A DNA stretch of 64,000 nucleotides from Hydractinia symbiolongicarpus (Eukaryota > Cnidaria > Hydrozoa > Anthoathecata > Hydractiniidae), in assembly GCF_029227915.1 (NCBI RefSeq), contig NC_079878.1, positions 2,296,001 through 2,360,000 on the forward strand, in the 5' to 3' direction. The number at the start of each line of letters is the position of its first letter. The first letter of the stretch is position 1. A program made the position numbers and the translations under genes. Shown piece by piece: positions 26,066 to 39,898 of this stretch. The notes under the pieces are model-generated. The model was not told where the DNA came from, searched no databases, and was given only the letters and a program-made list of their open reading frames with translations.

Positions 26066-29000
26066 TCTTTTATTCAGCGTCTCATCAAAAATGAAAACAT
26101 TTTTGTAAACTACAAGTCCCATGCGTTTTAGTGGTAAAAAAATAATTTAAAAAATCGTTCGGGAAATGAGTTTACTCCCTGGGTACTTTCTTTGTATACT
26201 TTTGACTATACGGGCCGAGTCCGGGGTTTACGGGAAATTGCGGGTTTTCTTTTGCCGGCGATTAAACTTCTTTTATTCAGCGTCTCATCAAAAATGAAAA
26301 CATTTTTGAAAACTACAAGTCTCGTGCGTTTTGGTGGTGAAAAGATAATTTAAAAAATCGTTTTGGAAATGAGTTTACTCACAGGGTACTTTCTTTGTAT
26401 ACATTTGACTATACGGGCCAAGCCCGGGATTTACGGGAAATCGCGGGTTTTCGTTTGCCGGCGATTAAACCACTTTTATTAAGCGTCTCATCAAAAATGA
26501 AAATATTTCTAAAAATTACAAATCTCATGCGTTTTAGTGGTGAAAAAATAATTTCAAAAATCGTTCGGGAAATGAGTTTACTCCCTGGGTACCTTCTTTG
26601 TATACTTTTGACTGTACGGCCGAGTCCGGGATTTACGGGAAATCGCGGGTTTTCGTTGCCGGCGATTAAACCACTTTCATTAAGCGTCTCATCAAAAATG
26701 AAAACATTTCTGCAAACTACAAGTCTCATGCGTTTTAGTGGTGAAAAAATGATTTAAAAAATCGTTCGGGAAATGAGTTTACTCCCTGGGTACTTTCTTT
26801 GTATACTTTTGATTATACGGGCCGAGTCCGGGATTTACAGGAAATCGCGGGTTTTCGTTTGCCGGCGATTAAACTTCTTTTATTCAGCGTCTCATCAAAA
26901 ATGAAAACATTTTTGAAAACTACAAGTCTCTTGCGTTTTAGTGGTGAAAAGATAATTTCAAAAATCGTTTTGGAAATAAGTTTACTCACAGGGTACTTTC
27001 TTTGCATACATTCGACTATACGGGCCCAGCCCGGGATATACAGGAAATCGCGGGTTTTCGTTTGCCTGCGATTAAACTTCTTTTATTCAGCGTCTCTTCA
27101 AAAATGAAAACATTTTTGAAAACTACAAGTCTCTTGCGTTTTAGTGGTGAAAAGATAATTTAAAAAATCGTTTTGAAAATAAGTTTACTCACAGGGTACT
27201 TTCTTTGTATACATTCGACTATACGGGCCCAGCCCGGGATATACAGGAAATCGCGGGTTTTCGTTTGCCGGCGATTAAACCGCATTCATTAAGCGTCTCA
27301 TCAAAAATGAAAACATTTCTGAAAACTGCAAGTCTCATGGGCTTTAGTGGTAAAATAATAATTTAAAAAATCGTTCGTGAAATGAGTTTACTCCCTGGGT
27401 ACTTTCTTTGTCTACTTTTGACTATACGGGCCGAGTCCAGGATTTACGGGAAATCGCAGGTTTTCGTTTGCCGGCGATTAAACTCCTTTTATTCAGCGTC
27501 TCATCAAAAATGAAAACATTTTTGATAACTACAAGTCTCATGCGTTTTAGTGGTGAAAAGATAATTTAAATAATCGTTTTGAAAATGAGTTTACTCACAG
27601 GGTACTTTCTTTGTATACATTCGACTATACGAGCCAAGCCCGGGATTTACGGGAAATCGCGGGTTTTCGTTTGCCGGCGATTAAACCACTTTTATTAAGC
27701 GTCTCATCAAAAACGAAAACATTTCTGAAAACTACAAGTCTCATGCGTTTTAGTGGTGAAAAAATAATTTAAAAAATCGTTCGGGAAATCAGTTTACTCC
27801 CTGGGTACTTTCTTTATATACATTCAACTATACGGGCCAAGCCCGGGATTTACGGGAAGTCGCGGTTTGTCGTTTGCCGGCGATTAAACTTCTTTTATTC
27901 AGCGTCTCATCAAAAATGAAAACATTTTTAAAAACTACATTTCTCATGGGCTTTAGTGGTGAAATAATAATTTATAAAATCGTTCGGGAAATGAGTTTAC
28001 TCCCTGGGTACTTTCTTTGTATACTTTTGACTATACGGGCCGAGTCCGGGATTTACGGGAAATCGCAGGATTTCATTTGCCGGCGATTAAACTTCTTTTA
28101 TTCAGAGTCTCATCAAAAATGAAAAGATTTTTGTAAACTACAAGTCCCATGCGTTTTAGTGTTGAAAAAATAATTTAAAAAATCGTTCGGGAAATGAGTT
28201 TACTCCCTGGGTACTTTCTTTGTATACTTTTGACTATACGGACCGTGTCCGGGGTTTACGGGAAATGGCGGGTTTTTGTTTGCCGGAAATTAAACTTCTT
28301 TTATTCAGCGTCTCATCAAAAATAAAAACATTTTTGAAAACTACAAGTCTCATGCGTTTTAGTGGTGAAAAGATAATTTTAAAAATCGTTTTGGAAATGA
28401 GTTTACTCACAGGGTACTTTCTTTGTATACATTTGACTATACGGGCCAAGCCCGGGATTTACGGGAAATCGCGGGTTTTCGTTTGCCGGCGATTAAACCA
28501 CTTTCATTAAGCGTCTCATCAAAAATGAAAACATTTCTAAAAATTACAAGTCTCATGCGTTTTAGTGGTGAAAAAAAAATTTAAAAAATCGTTCGGGAAA
28601 TGAGTTTACTCCCTGGGTACCTTCTTTGTATACTTTTGACTATACGGCCGAGTCCGGGATTTACGGGAAATCGCGGGTTTTCGTTTGCCGGCGATTAAAC
28701 CGCATTCATTAAGCGTCTCATCCAAAATGAAAACATTTCTGAAAACTACAAGTCTCATGCGTTTTAGTGGTGAAAAGATAATTTAAATAATCGTTTTGAA
28801 AATGAGTTTACTCACAGGGTACTTTCTTTGTATACATTCGACTATACGGGCCAAGCCCGGGATTTACGGGAAATCGCGGGTTTTCGTTTGCCGGCGATTA
28901 AACCACTTTTATTAAGCGTCTCATCAAAAATGAAAACATTTCTGAAAACTACAAGTCCCATGCGTTTTAGTGGTGAAAAAATAATTTAAAAAATCGTTCG

Positions 29001-30303
29001 GGAAATCAGTTTACTCCCTGGGTACTTTCTTTATATACATTCAACTATACGGGCCAAGCCCGGGATTTGCGGGAAGTCGCGGGTTGTCGTTTGCCGGAGA
29101 TTAAACTTCTTTTATTCAGAGTCTCATCAAAAATGAAAAGATTTTTGTAAACTACAAGTCCCATGCGTTTTAGTGTTGAAAAAATAATTTAAAAAATCGT
29201 TCGGGAAATGAGTTTACTCCCTGGGTACTTTCTTTGTATACTTTTGACTATACGGACCGAGTCCGGGTTTTACGGGAAATGGCGGGTTTTTGTTTCCCGG
29301 AAATTAAACTTCTTTTATTCAGCGTCTCATCAAAAATGAAAACACTTTTAAAAATACAAGTCTCATGCGTTTTAGTGGTGAAAAAATAATTTTAAAAAAT
29401 CGTTCGGGAAATGAGTTTACTCCCTGGGTACTTTTTTTGTATACTTTTGACTATACGGGCCCAGTCCGGGATTTACGGGAAATCGTGGGTTTTCGTGTGC
29501 CGGCGATTAAACTTCTTTTATTCAGCGTCCCATAAAAATGAAAGCAATTTTAAAAACTACAAGTCTCATGCGTTTTAGTGGTGAAAAAATAATATAAAGA
29601 ATCGTTCGGGAAATGAGTTTACTCCCTGGGTACTTTCTTTGTATACTTTTGACTATACGGGCCGAGTCCGGGGTTTACGGGAAATGGCGGGTTTTCGTTT
29701 GCCGGCGATTAAACTTCTTTTAATAAGCGTCTCATCAAAAATGAAAACATTTTTGAAAACTACAAGTCTCATGCGTTTTAGTGGTGAAAAAATAATTTAA
29801 AAATTTGTTTAGGAAATGAGTTTAATCACAGGGTACTTTCTTTGTATACATGGGAAATGAGTTTACTCACAGGGTACTTTCTTTGTATACATTCGACTAT
29901 ACGGGCCAAGCCCGGGATTTACGGGATATCGCGGGTTTTCGTTTGCCGGCGATTAAACCACTTTTATTAAGCGTCTCATCAAAAATGAAAACATTTCTGA
30001 AAACTACAGGTCTCATGCGTTTTAGTGGTGAAAAGATAATTTAAAAAATCGTTTTGGAAATGAGTTTACTCACAGGGTACTTTCTTTGTATACATTTGAC
30101 TATACGGGCCAAGCGCGGGATTTACGGGAAATCGCGGGTTTTCGTGTGCCGGCGATTAAACCACTTTCATTAAGCGTCTCATCAAAAATGAAAACATTTC
30201 TAAAAAATACAAGTCTCATGCGTTTTAGTGGTGTAAAAAAAATTTAAAAAATCGTTCGGGAAATGAGTTTACTCCCTGGGTACCTTCTTTGTATACTTTT
30301 GAC

Positions 30304-32195
30304 TATGCGGCCGAGTCCGGGATTTACGGGAAATCGCGGGTTTTCGTTTGCCGGCGATTAAACTACTTTCATTAAGCGTCTCATCAAAAATGAAAACATT
30401 TCTGCAAACTACAAGTCTCATGCGTTATAGTGGTGAAAAAATAATTTAAAAAATCGTTCCGGAAATGAGTTTACTCCCTGGGTACCTTCTTTGTATACTT
30501 TTGACTATACGGGCCGAGTCCGGGATTTACGGGAAATCGCGGGTTTTCGTTTGCCGGCGATTAAACTTCTTTTATTCAGCGTCTCATCAAAAATGAAAAC
30601 ACTTTTGAAAACTACAAGTCTCATGCGTTTTAGTGGTGAAAAAATAATTTAAAAAATCGTTCGGGAAATGAGTTTACTCCCTCGTGTGCCGGCGATTAAA
30701 TTTCTTTTATTCAGCGTCCCATCAAAAATGAAAACATTTTTAAAAATTACAAGTCTCATGCGTTTTAGTGGTGAAAAGATACTTTAAAAAATCGTTTTGG
30801 AAATGAGTTTACTCACAGGGTACTTTCTTTGCATACTTTTGACTATACGGGCCGAGTCCGGGGTTTACGGGAAATGGCGGGTTTTCGTTTGCCGGCGATT
30901 AAATTTCTTTTAATAAGCGTCTCATCAAAAATGAAAACATTTTTGAAAACTACAAGTCTCATGCGTTTTAGTGGTGAAAAGATAATTTAAAAAATCGTTT
31001 TGGAAATGAGTTTACTCACAGGGTACTTTCTTTGCATACTTTTGACTATACGGGCCGAGTCCGGGATTTACGGGAAATCGCGGGTTTTCGTTTGCCGGCG
31101 ATTAAACCACTTTCATTAAGCGTCTCATCAAAAATGAAAACATTTCTAAAAAATACAAGTCTCATGCGTTTTAGTGGTGTAAAAAAAATTTAAAAAATCG
31201 TTCGAGAAATGAGTTTACTCCCTGGGTACCTTCTTTGTATACTTTTGACTATGCGGCCGAGTCCGGGATTTACGGGAAATCGCGGGTTTTCGTTTGCCGG
31301 CGATTAAACTACTTTCATTAAGCGTCTCATCAAAAATGAAAACATTTCTGCAAACTACAAGTCTCATGCGTTATAGTGGTGAAAAAATAATTTAAAAAAT
31401 CGTTCCGGAAATGAGTTTACTCCCTGGGTACCTTCTTTGTATACTTTTGACTATACGGGCCGAGTCCGGGATTTACGGGAAATCGCGGGTTTTCGTTTGC
31501 CGGCGATTAAACTTCTTTTATTCAGCGTCTCATCAAAAATGAAAACACTTTTGAAAACTACAAGTCTCATGCGTTTTAGTGGTGAAAAAATAATTTAAAA
31601 AATCGTTCGGGAAATGAGTTTACTCCCTCGTGTGCCGGCGATTAAATTTCTTTTATTCAGCGTCCCATCAAAAATGAAAACATTTTTAAAAATTACAAGT
31701 CTCATGCGTTTTAGTGGTGAAAAGATACTTTAAAAAATCGTTTTGGAAATGAGTTTACTCACAGGGTACTTTCTTTGCATACTTTTGACTATACGGGCCG
31801 AGTCCGGGGTTTACGGGAAATGGCGGGTTTTCGTTTGCCGGCGATTAAATTTCTTTTAATAAGCGTCTCATCAAAAATGAAAACATTTTTGAAAACTACA
31901 AGTCTCATGCGTTTTAGTGGTGAAAAGATAATTTAAAAAATCGTTTTGGAAATGAGTTTACTCACAGGGTACTTTCTTTGCATACTTTTGACTATACGGG
32001 CCGAGTCCGGGATTTACGGGAAATCGCGGGTTTTCGTTTGCCGGCGATTAAACCACTTTCATTAAGCGTCTCATCAAAAATGAAAACATTTCTAAAAAAT
32101 ACAAGTCTCATGCGTTTTAGTGGTGTAAAAAAAATTTAAAAAATCGTTCGAGAAATGAGTTTACTCCCTGGGTACCTTCTTTGTATACTTTTGAC
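30304..32195 (+). repeat. 946-bp higher-order repeat, two tandem copies (pair 1)
   Basis: Copies 30304-31249 and 31250-32195 are phased on the variant tatgcgg. Each is four full-size monomers plus one 135-bp monomer (deletion junctions 30677 and 31623). Shared rare variants include gcgttatagtgg and cgttccggaaatg. The variant cgttcgagaaatg lies at the end of both copies (31202 and 32148), while the preceding region at 30258 has cgttcgggaaatg, which marks the phase of the duplication. Confidence 0.9.
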
Positions 32196-32442
32196 TATAC
32201 GGCCGAGTCCGGGATTTACGGGAAATCGCAGGTTTTCGTTTGCCGGCGATTAAACTCCTTTTATTCAGCGTCTCATCAAAAATGAAAACATTTTTGATAA
32301 CTACAAGTCTCATGCGTTTTAGTGGTGAAAAGATAATTTAAATAATCGTTCGGGAAATCAGTTTACTCCCTGGGTACTTTCTTTATATACATTCAATTAT
32401 ACGGGCCAAGCCCGGGATTTACGGGAAGTCGCGGGTTGTCGT

Positions 32443-34817
32443 TTGCCGGCGATTAAACTTCTTTTATTCAGCGTCTCATCAAAAATGAAAACATTTTTAA
32501 AAACTACAAGTCTCATGGGCTTTAGTGGTGAAATAATAATTTATAAAATCGTTCGGGAAATGAGTTTACTCCCTGGGTACTTTCTTTGTATACTTTTGAC
32601 TATACGGGCCGAGTCCGGGATTTACGGGAAATCGCAGGTTTTCGTTTGCCGGCGATTAAACTTCTTTTATTCAGAGTCTCATCAAAAATGAAAAGATTTT
32701 TGTAAACTACAAGTCCCATGCGTTTTAGTGTTGAAAAAATAATTTAAAAAATCGTTCGGGAAATGAGTTTACTCCCTGGGTACTTTCTTTGTATACTTTT
32801 GACTATACGGACCGTGTCCGGTGTTTACGGGAAATGGCGGGTTTTTGTTTGCCGGAAATTAAACTTCTTTTATTCAGCGTCTCATCAAAAATAAAAACAT
32901 TTTTGAAAACTACAAGTCTCATGCGTTTTAGTGGTGAAAAGATAATTTTAAAAATCGTTTTGGAAATGAGTTTACTCACAGGGTACTTTCTTTGTATACA
33001 TTTGACTATACGGGCCAAGCCCGGGATTTACGGGAAATCGCGGGTTTTCGTTTGCCGGCGATTAAACCACTTTCATTAAGCGTCTCATCAAAAATGAAAA
33101 CATTTCTAAAAATTACAAGTCTCATGCGTTTTAGTGGTGAAAAAAAAATTTAAAAAATCGTTCGGGAAATGAGTTTACTCCCTGGGTACCTTCTTTGTAT
33201 ACTTTTGACTATACGGCCGAGTCCGGGATTTACGGGAAATCGCGGGTTTTCGTTTGCCGGCGATTAAACCGCATTCATTAAGCGTCTCATCCAAAATGAA
33301 AACATTTCTGAAAACTGCAAGTCTCATGGGCTTTAGTGGTAAAATAATAATTTAAAAAATCGTTCGTGAAATGAGTTTACTCCCTGGGTACTTTCTTTGT
33401 ATACTTTTGACTATACGGGCCGAGTCCAGGATTTACGGGAAATCGCAGGTTTTCGTTTGCCGGCGATTAAACTCCTTTTATTCAGCGTCTCATCAAAAAT
33501 GAAAACATTTTTGATAACTACAAGTCTCATGCGTTTTAGTGGTGAAAAGATAATTTAAATAATCGTTTTGAAAATGAGTTTACTCACAGGGTACTTTCTT
33601 TGTATACATTCGACTATACGGGCCAAGCCCGGGATTTACGGGAAATCGCGGGTTTTCGTTTGCCGGCGATTAAACCACTTTTATTAAGCGTCTCATCAAA
33701 AATGAAAACATTTCTGAAAACTACAAGTCCCATGCGTTTTAGTGGTGAAAAAATAATTTAAAAAATCGTTCGGGAAATCAGTTTACTCCCTGGGTACTTT
33801 CTTTATATACATTCAACTATACGGGCCAAGCCCGGGATTTGCGGGAAGTCGCGGGTTGTCGTTTGCCGGAGATTAAACTTCTTTTATTCAGAGTCTCATC
33901 AAAAATGAAAAGATTTTTGTAAACTACAAGTCCCATGCGTTTTAGTGTTGAAAAAATAATTTAAAAAATCGTTCGGGAAATGAGTTTACTCCCTGGGTAC
34001 TTTCTTTGTATACTTTTGACTATACGGACCGAGTCCGGGTTTTACGGGAAATGGCGGGTTTTTGTTTCCCGGAAATTAAACTTCTTTTATTCAGCGTCTC
34101 ATCAAAAATGAAAACACTTTTAAAAATACAAGTCTCATGCGTTTTAGTGGTGAAAAAATAATTTTAAAAAATCGTTCGGGAAATGAGTTTACTCCCTGGG
34201 TACTTTTTTTGTATACTTTTGACTATACGGGCCCAGTCCGGGATTTACGGGAAATCGTGGGTTTTCGTGTGCCGGCGATTAAACTTCTTTTATTCAGCGT
34301 CCCATAAAAATGAAAGCAATTTTAAAAACTACAAGTCTCATGCGTTTTAGTGGTGAAAAAATAATATAAAGAATCGTTCGGGAAATGAGTTTACTCCCTG
34401 GGTACTTTCTTTGTATACTTTTGACTATACGGGCCGAGTCCGGGGTTTACGGGAAATGGCGGGTTTTCGTTTGCCGGCGATTAAACTTCTTTTAATAAGC
34501 GTCTCATCAAAAATGAAAACATTTTTGAAAACTACAAGTCTCATGCGTTTTAGTGGTGAAAAAATAATTAAAAAAATTTGTTTAGGAAATGAGTTTAATC
34601 ACAGGGTACTTTCTTTGTATACATGGGAAATGAGTTTACTCACAGGGTACTTTCTTTGTATACATTCGACTATACGGGCCAAGCCCGGGATTTACGGGAT
34701 ATCGCGGGTTTTCGTTTGCCGGCGATTAAACCACTTTTATTAAGCGTCTCATCAAAAATGAAAACATTTCTGAAAACTACAGGTCTCATGCGTTTTAGTG
34801 GTGAAAAGATAATTTAA
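32443..34817 (+). repeat. further direct copy of 20616-22989
   Basis: Offset is 11827 at 32443 and 32789 and 11828 at 34623, with the same order of subfamilies and of the 41-bp fragment (22791/34619). Differences include aaatta in place of aattta near 34567 and gtccggtgtttac near 32816. Counting 20616-22989, the copy in 27874-30044 (one monomer shorter) and the inverted copy ending at 44825, this segment is present four times. Confidence 0.85.
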
Positions 34818-35076
34818 AAAATCGTTTTGGAAATGAGTTTACTCACAGGGTACTTTCTTTGTATACATTTGACTATACGGGCCAAGCGCGGGATTTACGG
34901 GAAATCGCGGGTTTTCGTGTGCCGGCGATTAAACCACTTTCATTAAGCGTCTCATCAAAAATGAAAACATTTCTAAAAAATACAAGTCTCATGCGTTTTA
35001 GTGGTGTAAAAAAAATTTAAAAAATCGTTCGGGAAATGAGTTTACTCCCTGGGTACCTTCTTTGTATACTTTTGAC

Positions 35077-36908
35077 TATGCGGCCGAGTCCGGGATTTAC
35101 GGGAAATCGCGGGTTTTCGTTTGCCGGCGATTAAACTACTTTCATTAAGCGTCTCATCAAAAATGAAAACATTTCTGCAAACTACAAGTCTCATGCGTTA
35201 TAGTGGTGAAAAAATAATTTAAAAAATCGTTCCGGAAATGAGTTTACTCCCTGGGTACCTTCTTTGTATACTTTTGACTATACGGGCCGAGTCCGGGATT
35301 TACGGGAAATCGCGGGTTTTCGTTTGCCGGCGATTAAACTTCTTTTATTCAGCGTCTCATCAAAAATGAAAACACTTTTGAAAACTACAAGTCTCATGCG
35401 TTTTAGTGGTGAAAAAATAATTTAAAAAATCGTTCGGGAAATGAGTTTACTCCCTCGTGTGCCGGCGATTAAATTTCTTTTATTCAGCGTCCCATCAAAA
35501 ATGAAAACATTTTTAAAAATTACAAGTCTCATGCGTTTTAGTGGTGAAAAGATACTTTAAAAAATCGTTTTGGAAATGAGTTTACTCACAGGGTACTTTC
35601 TTTGCATACTTTTGACTATACGGGCCGAGTCCGGGGTTTACGGGAAATGGCGGGTTTTCGTTTGCCGGCGATTAAATTTCTTTTAATAAGCGTCTCATCA
35701 AAAATGAAAACATTTTTGAAAACTACAAGTCTCATGCGTTTTAGTGGTGAAAAGATAATTTAAAAAATCGTTTTGGAAATGAGTTTACTCACAGGGTACT
35801 TTCTTTGCATACTTTTGACTATACGGGCCGAGTCCGGGATTTACGGGAAATCGCGGGTTTTCGTTTGCCGGCGATTAAACCACTTTCATTAAGCGTCTCA
35901 TCAAAAATGAAAACATTTCTAAAAAATACAAGTCTCATGCGTTTTAGTGGTGTAAAAAAAATTTAAAAAATCGTTCGAGAAATGAGTTTACTCCCTGGGT
36001 ACCTTCTTTGTATACTTTTGACTATGCGGCCGAGTCCGGGATTTACGGGAAATCGCGGGTTTTCGTTTGCCGGCGATTAAACTACTTTCATTAAGCGTCT
36101 CATCAAAAATGAAAACATTTCTGCAAACTACAAGTCTCATGCGTTATAGTGGTGAAAAAATAATTTAAAAAATCGTTCCGGAAATGAGTTTACTCCCTGG
36201 GTACCTTCTTTGTATACTTTTGACTATACGGGCCGAGTCCGGGATTTACGGGAAATCGCGGGTTTTCGTTTGCCGGCGATTAAACTTCTTTTATTCAGCG
36301 TCTCATCAAAAATGAAAACACTTTTGAAAACTACAAGTCTCATGCGTTTTAGTGGTGAAAAAATAATTTAAAAAATCGTTCGGGAAATGAGTTTACTCCC
36401 TCGTGTGCCGGCGATTAAATTTCTTTTATTCAGCGTCCCATCAAAAATGAAAACATTTTTAAAAATTACAAGTCTCATGCGTTTTAGTGGTGAAAAGATA
36501 CTTTAAAAAATCGTTTTGGAAATGAGTTTACTCACAGGGTACTTTCTTTGCATACTTTTGACTATACGGGCCGAGTCCGGGGTTTACGGGAAATGGCGGG
36601 TTTTCGTTTGCCGGCGATTAAATTTCTTTTAATAAGCGTCTCATCAAAAATGAAAACATTTTTGAAAACTACAAGTCTCATGCGTTTTAGTGGTGAAAAG
36701 ATAATTTAAAAAATCGTTTTGGAAATGAGTTTACTCACAGGGTACTTTCTTTGCATACTTTTGACTATACGGGCCGAGTCCGGGATTTACGGGAAATCGC
36801 GGGTTTTCGTTTGCCGGCGATTAAACCACTTTCATTAAGCGTCTCATCAAAAATGAAAACATTTCTAAAAAATACAAGTCTCATGCGTTTTAGTGGTGTA
36901 AAAAAAAT
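35077..36908 (+). repeat. 946-bp higher-order repeat (pair 2, second copy truncated)
   Basis: The first copy is 35077-36022. The second starts at 36023 and departs near 36908, where it joins a monomer type normally found ten monomers further on. Deletion junctions are at 35450 and 36396, again 946 apart. The chimeric monomer at the seam gives a fortuitous 100-codon frame at 36751-37053 that mixes two subfamilies. Confidence 0.85.
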
Positions 36909-37821
36909 TTTAAAAAATCGTTCGGGAAATGAGTTTACTCCCTGGGTACTTTTTTTGTATACTTTTGACTATACGGGCCCAGTCCGGGATTTACGGGAAA
37001 TCGTGGGTTTTCGTGTGCCGGCGATTAAACTTCTTTTATTCAGCGTCCCATAAAAATGAAAGCAATTTTAAAAACTACAAGTCTCATGCGTTTTAGTGGT
37101 GAAAAAATAATATAAAGAATCGTTCGGGAAATGAGTTTACTCCCTGGGTACTTTCTTTGTATACTTTTGACTATACGGGCCGAGTCCGGGGTTTACGGGA
37201 AATGGCGGGTTTTCGTTTGCCGGCGATTAAACTTCTTTTAATAAGCGTCTCATCAAAAATGAAAACATTTTTGAAAACTACAAGTCTCATGCGTTTTAGT
37301 GGTGAAAAAATAATTTAAAAATTTGTTTAGGAAATGAGTTTAATCACAGGGTACTTTCTTTGTATACATGGGAAATGAGTTTACTCACAGGGTACTTTCT
37401 TTGTATACATTCGACTATACGGGCCAAGCCCGGGATTTACGGGATATCGCGGGTTTTCGTTTGCCGGCGATTAAACCACTTTTATTAAGCGTCTCATCAA
37501 AAATGAAAACATTTCTGAAAACTACAGGTCTCATGCGTTTTAGTGGTGAAAAGATAATTTAAAAAATCGTTTTGGAAATGAGTTTACTCACAGGGTACTT
37601 TCTTTGTATACATTTGACTATACGGGCCAAGCGCGGGATTTACGGGAAATCGCGGGTTTTCGTGTGCCGGCGATTAAACCACTTTCATTAAGCGTCTCAT
37701 CAAAAATGAAAACATTTCTAAAAAATACAAGTCTCATGCGTTTTAGTGGTGTAAAAAAAATTTAAAAAATCGTTCGGGAAATGAGTTTACTCCCTGGGTA
37801 CCTTCTTTGTATACTTTTGAC

Positions 37822-39713
37822 TATGCGGCCGAGTCCGGGATTTACGGGAAATCGCGGGTTTTCGTTTGCCGGCGATTAAACTACTTTCATTAAGCGTCTC
37901 ATCAAAAATGAAAACATTTCTGCAAACTACAAGTCTCATGCGTTATAGTGGTGAAAAAATAATTTAAAAAATCGTTCCGGAAATGAGTTTACTCCCTGGG
38001 TACCTTCTTTGTATACTTTTGACTATACGGGCCGAGTCCGGGATTTACGGGAAATCGCGGGTTTTCGTTTGCCGGCGATTAAACTTCTTTTATTCAGCGT
38101 CTCATCAAAAATGAAAACACTTTTGAAAACTACAAGTCTCATGCGTTTTAGTGGTGAAAAAATAATTTAAAAAATCGTTCGGGAAATGAGTTTACTCCCT
38201 CGTGTGCCGGCGATTAAATTTCTTTTATTCAGCGTCCCATCAAAAATGAAAACATTTTTAAAAATTACAAGTCTCATGCGTTTTAGTGGTGAAAAGATAC
38301 TTTAAAAAATCGTTTTGGAAATGAGTTTACTCACAGGGTACTTTCTTTGCATACTTTTGACTATACGGGCCGAGTCCGGGGTTTACGGGAAATGGCGGGT
38401 TTTCGTTTGCCGGCGATTAAATTTCTTTTAATAAGCGTCTCATCAAAAATGAAAACATTTTTGAAAACTACAAGTCTCATGCGTTTTAGTGGTGAAAAGA
38501 TAATTTAAAAAATCGTTTTGGAAATGAGTTTACTCACAGGGTACTTTCTTTGCATACTTTTGACTATACGGGCCGAGTCCGGGATTTACGGGAAATCGCG
38601 GGTTTTCGTTTGCCGGCGATTAAACCACTTTCATTAAGCGTCTCATCAAAAATGAAAACATTTCTAAAAAATACAAGTCTCATGCGTTTTAGTGGTGTAA
38701 AAAAAATTTAAAAAATCGTTCGAGAAATGAGTTTACTCCCTGGGTACCTTCTTTGTATACTTTTGACTATGCGGCCGAGTCCGGGATTTACGGGAAATCG
38801 CGGGTTTTCGTTTGCCGGCGATTAAACTACTTTCATTAAGCGTCTCATCAAAAATGAAAACATTTCTGCAAACTACAAGTCTCATGCGTTATAGTGGTGA
38901 AAAAATAATTTAAAAAATCGTTCCGGAAATGAGTTTACTCCCTGGGTACCTTCTTTGTATACTTTTGACTATACGGGCCGAGTCCGGGATTTACGGGAAA
39001 TCGCGGGTTTTCGTTTGCCGGCGATTAAACTTCTTTTATTCAGCGTCTCATCAAAAATGAAAACACTTTTGAAAACTACAAGTCTCATGCGTTTTAGTGG
39101 TGAAAAAATAATTTAAAAAATCGTTCGGGAAATGAGTTTACTCCCTCGTGTGCCGGCGATTAAATTTCTTTTATTCAGCGTCCCATCAAAAATGAAAACA
39201 TTTTTAAAAATTACAAGTCTCATGCGTTTTAGTGGTGAAAAGATACTTTAAAAAATCGTTTTGGAAATGAGTTTACTCACAGGGTACTTTCTTTGCATAC
39301 TTTTGACTATACGGGCCGAGTCCGGGGTTTACGGGAAATGGCGGGTTTTCGTTTGCCGGCGATTAAATTTCTTTTAATAAGCGTCTCATCAAAAATGAAA
39401 AAATTTTTGAAAACTACAAGTCTCATGCGTTTTAGTGGTGAAAAGATAATTTAAAAAATCGTTTTGGAAATGAGTTTACTCACAGGGTACTTTCTTTGCA
39501 TACTTTTGACTATACGGGCCGAGTCCGGGATTTACGGGAAATCGCGGGTTTTCGTTTGCCGGCGATTAAACCACTTTCATTAAGCGTCTCATCAAAAATG
39601 AAAACATTTCTAAAAAATACAAGTCTCATGCGTTTTAGTGGTGTAAAAAAAATTTAAAAAATCGTTCGAGAAATGAGTTTACTCCCTGGGTACCTTCTTT
39701 GTATACTTTTGAC
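37822..39713 (+). repeat. 946-bp higher-order repeat, two tandem copies (pair 3)
   Basis: Copies 37822-38767 and 38768-39713, phased on tatgcgg, have deletion junctions at 38195 and 39141. Both carry gcgttatagtgg and cgttccggaaatg. One private change, aaaaaatttttg in place of aaaacatttttg near 39400, marks the second copy. The pair is followed by the same atacggccgag and type D monomers as pair 1, so the pair was copied as part of a superunit. Confidence 0.88.
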
Positions 39714-39898
39714 TATACGGCCGAGTCCGGGATTTACGGGAAATCGCAGGTTTTCGTTTGCCGGCGATTAAACTCCTTTTATTCAGCGTCTCATCAAAAA
39801 TGAAAACATTTTTGATAACTACAAGTCTCATGCGTTTTAGTGGTGAAAAGATAATTTAAATAATCGTTCGGGAAATCAGTTTACTCCCTGGGTACTTT

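Larger units (their letters stand above)
15484..30405. repeat. 7.9-kb tandem segmental duplication containing an inversion junction
   Basis: Copy 1 is 15484-23350 (7867 bp) and copy 2 is 23351-30405 (7055 bp). The offset is 7867 at the start, 7258 after a 609-bp loss (three monomers, seam near 24870) and 7055 after a 203-bp loss (one monomer, seam near 28745). The arithmetic closes exactly: 7867-609-203=7055. Otherwise I saw only scattered base changes, for example cggctatt at 19201 against cggcgatt near 26459, gtatac against gcatac near 27003, and gccggcg against gcctgcg near 27063. Both copies include the tta orientation switch. Confidence 0.9.
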
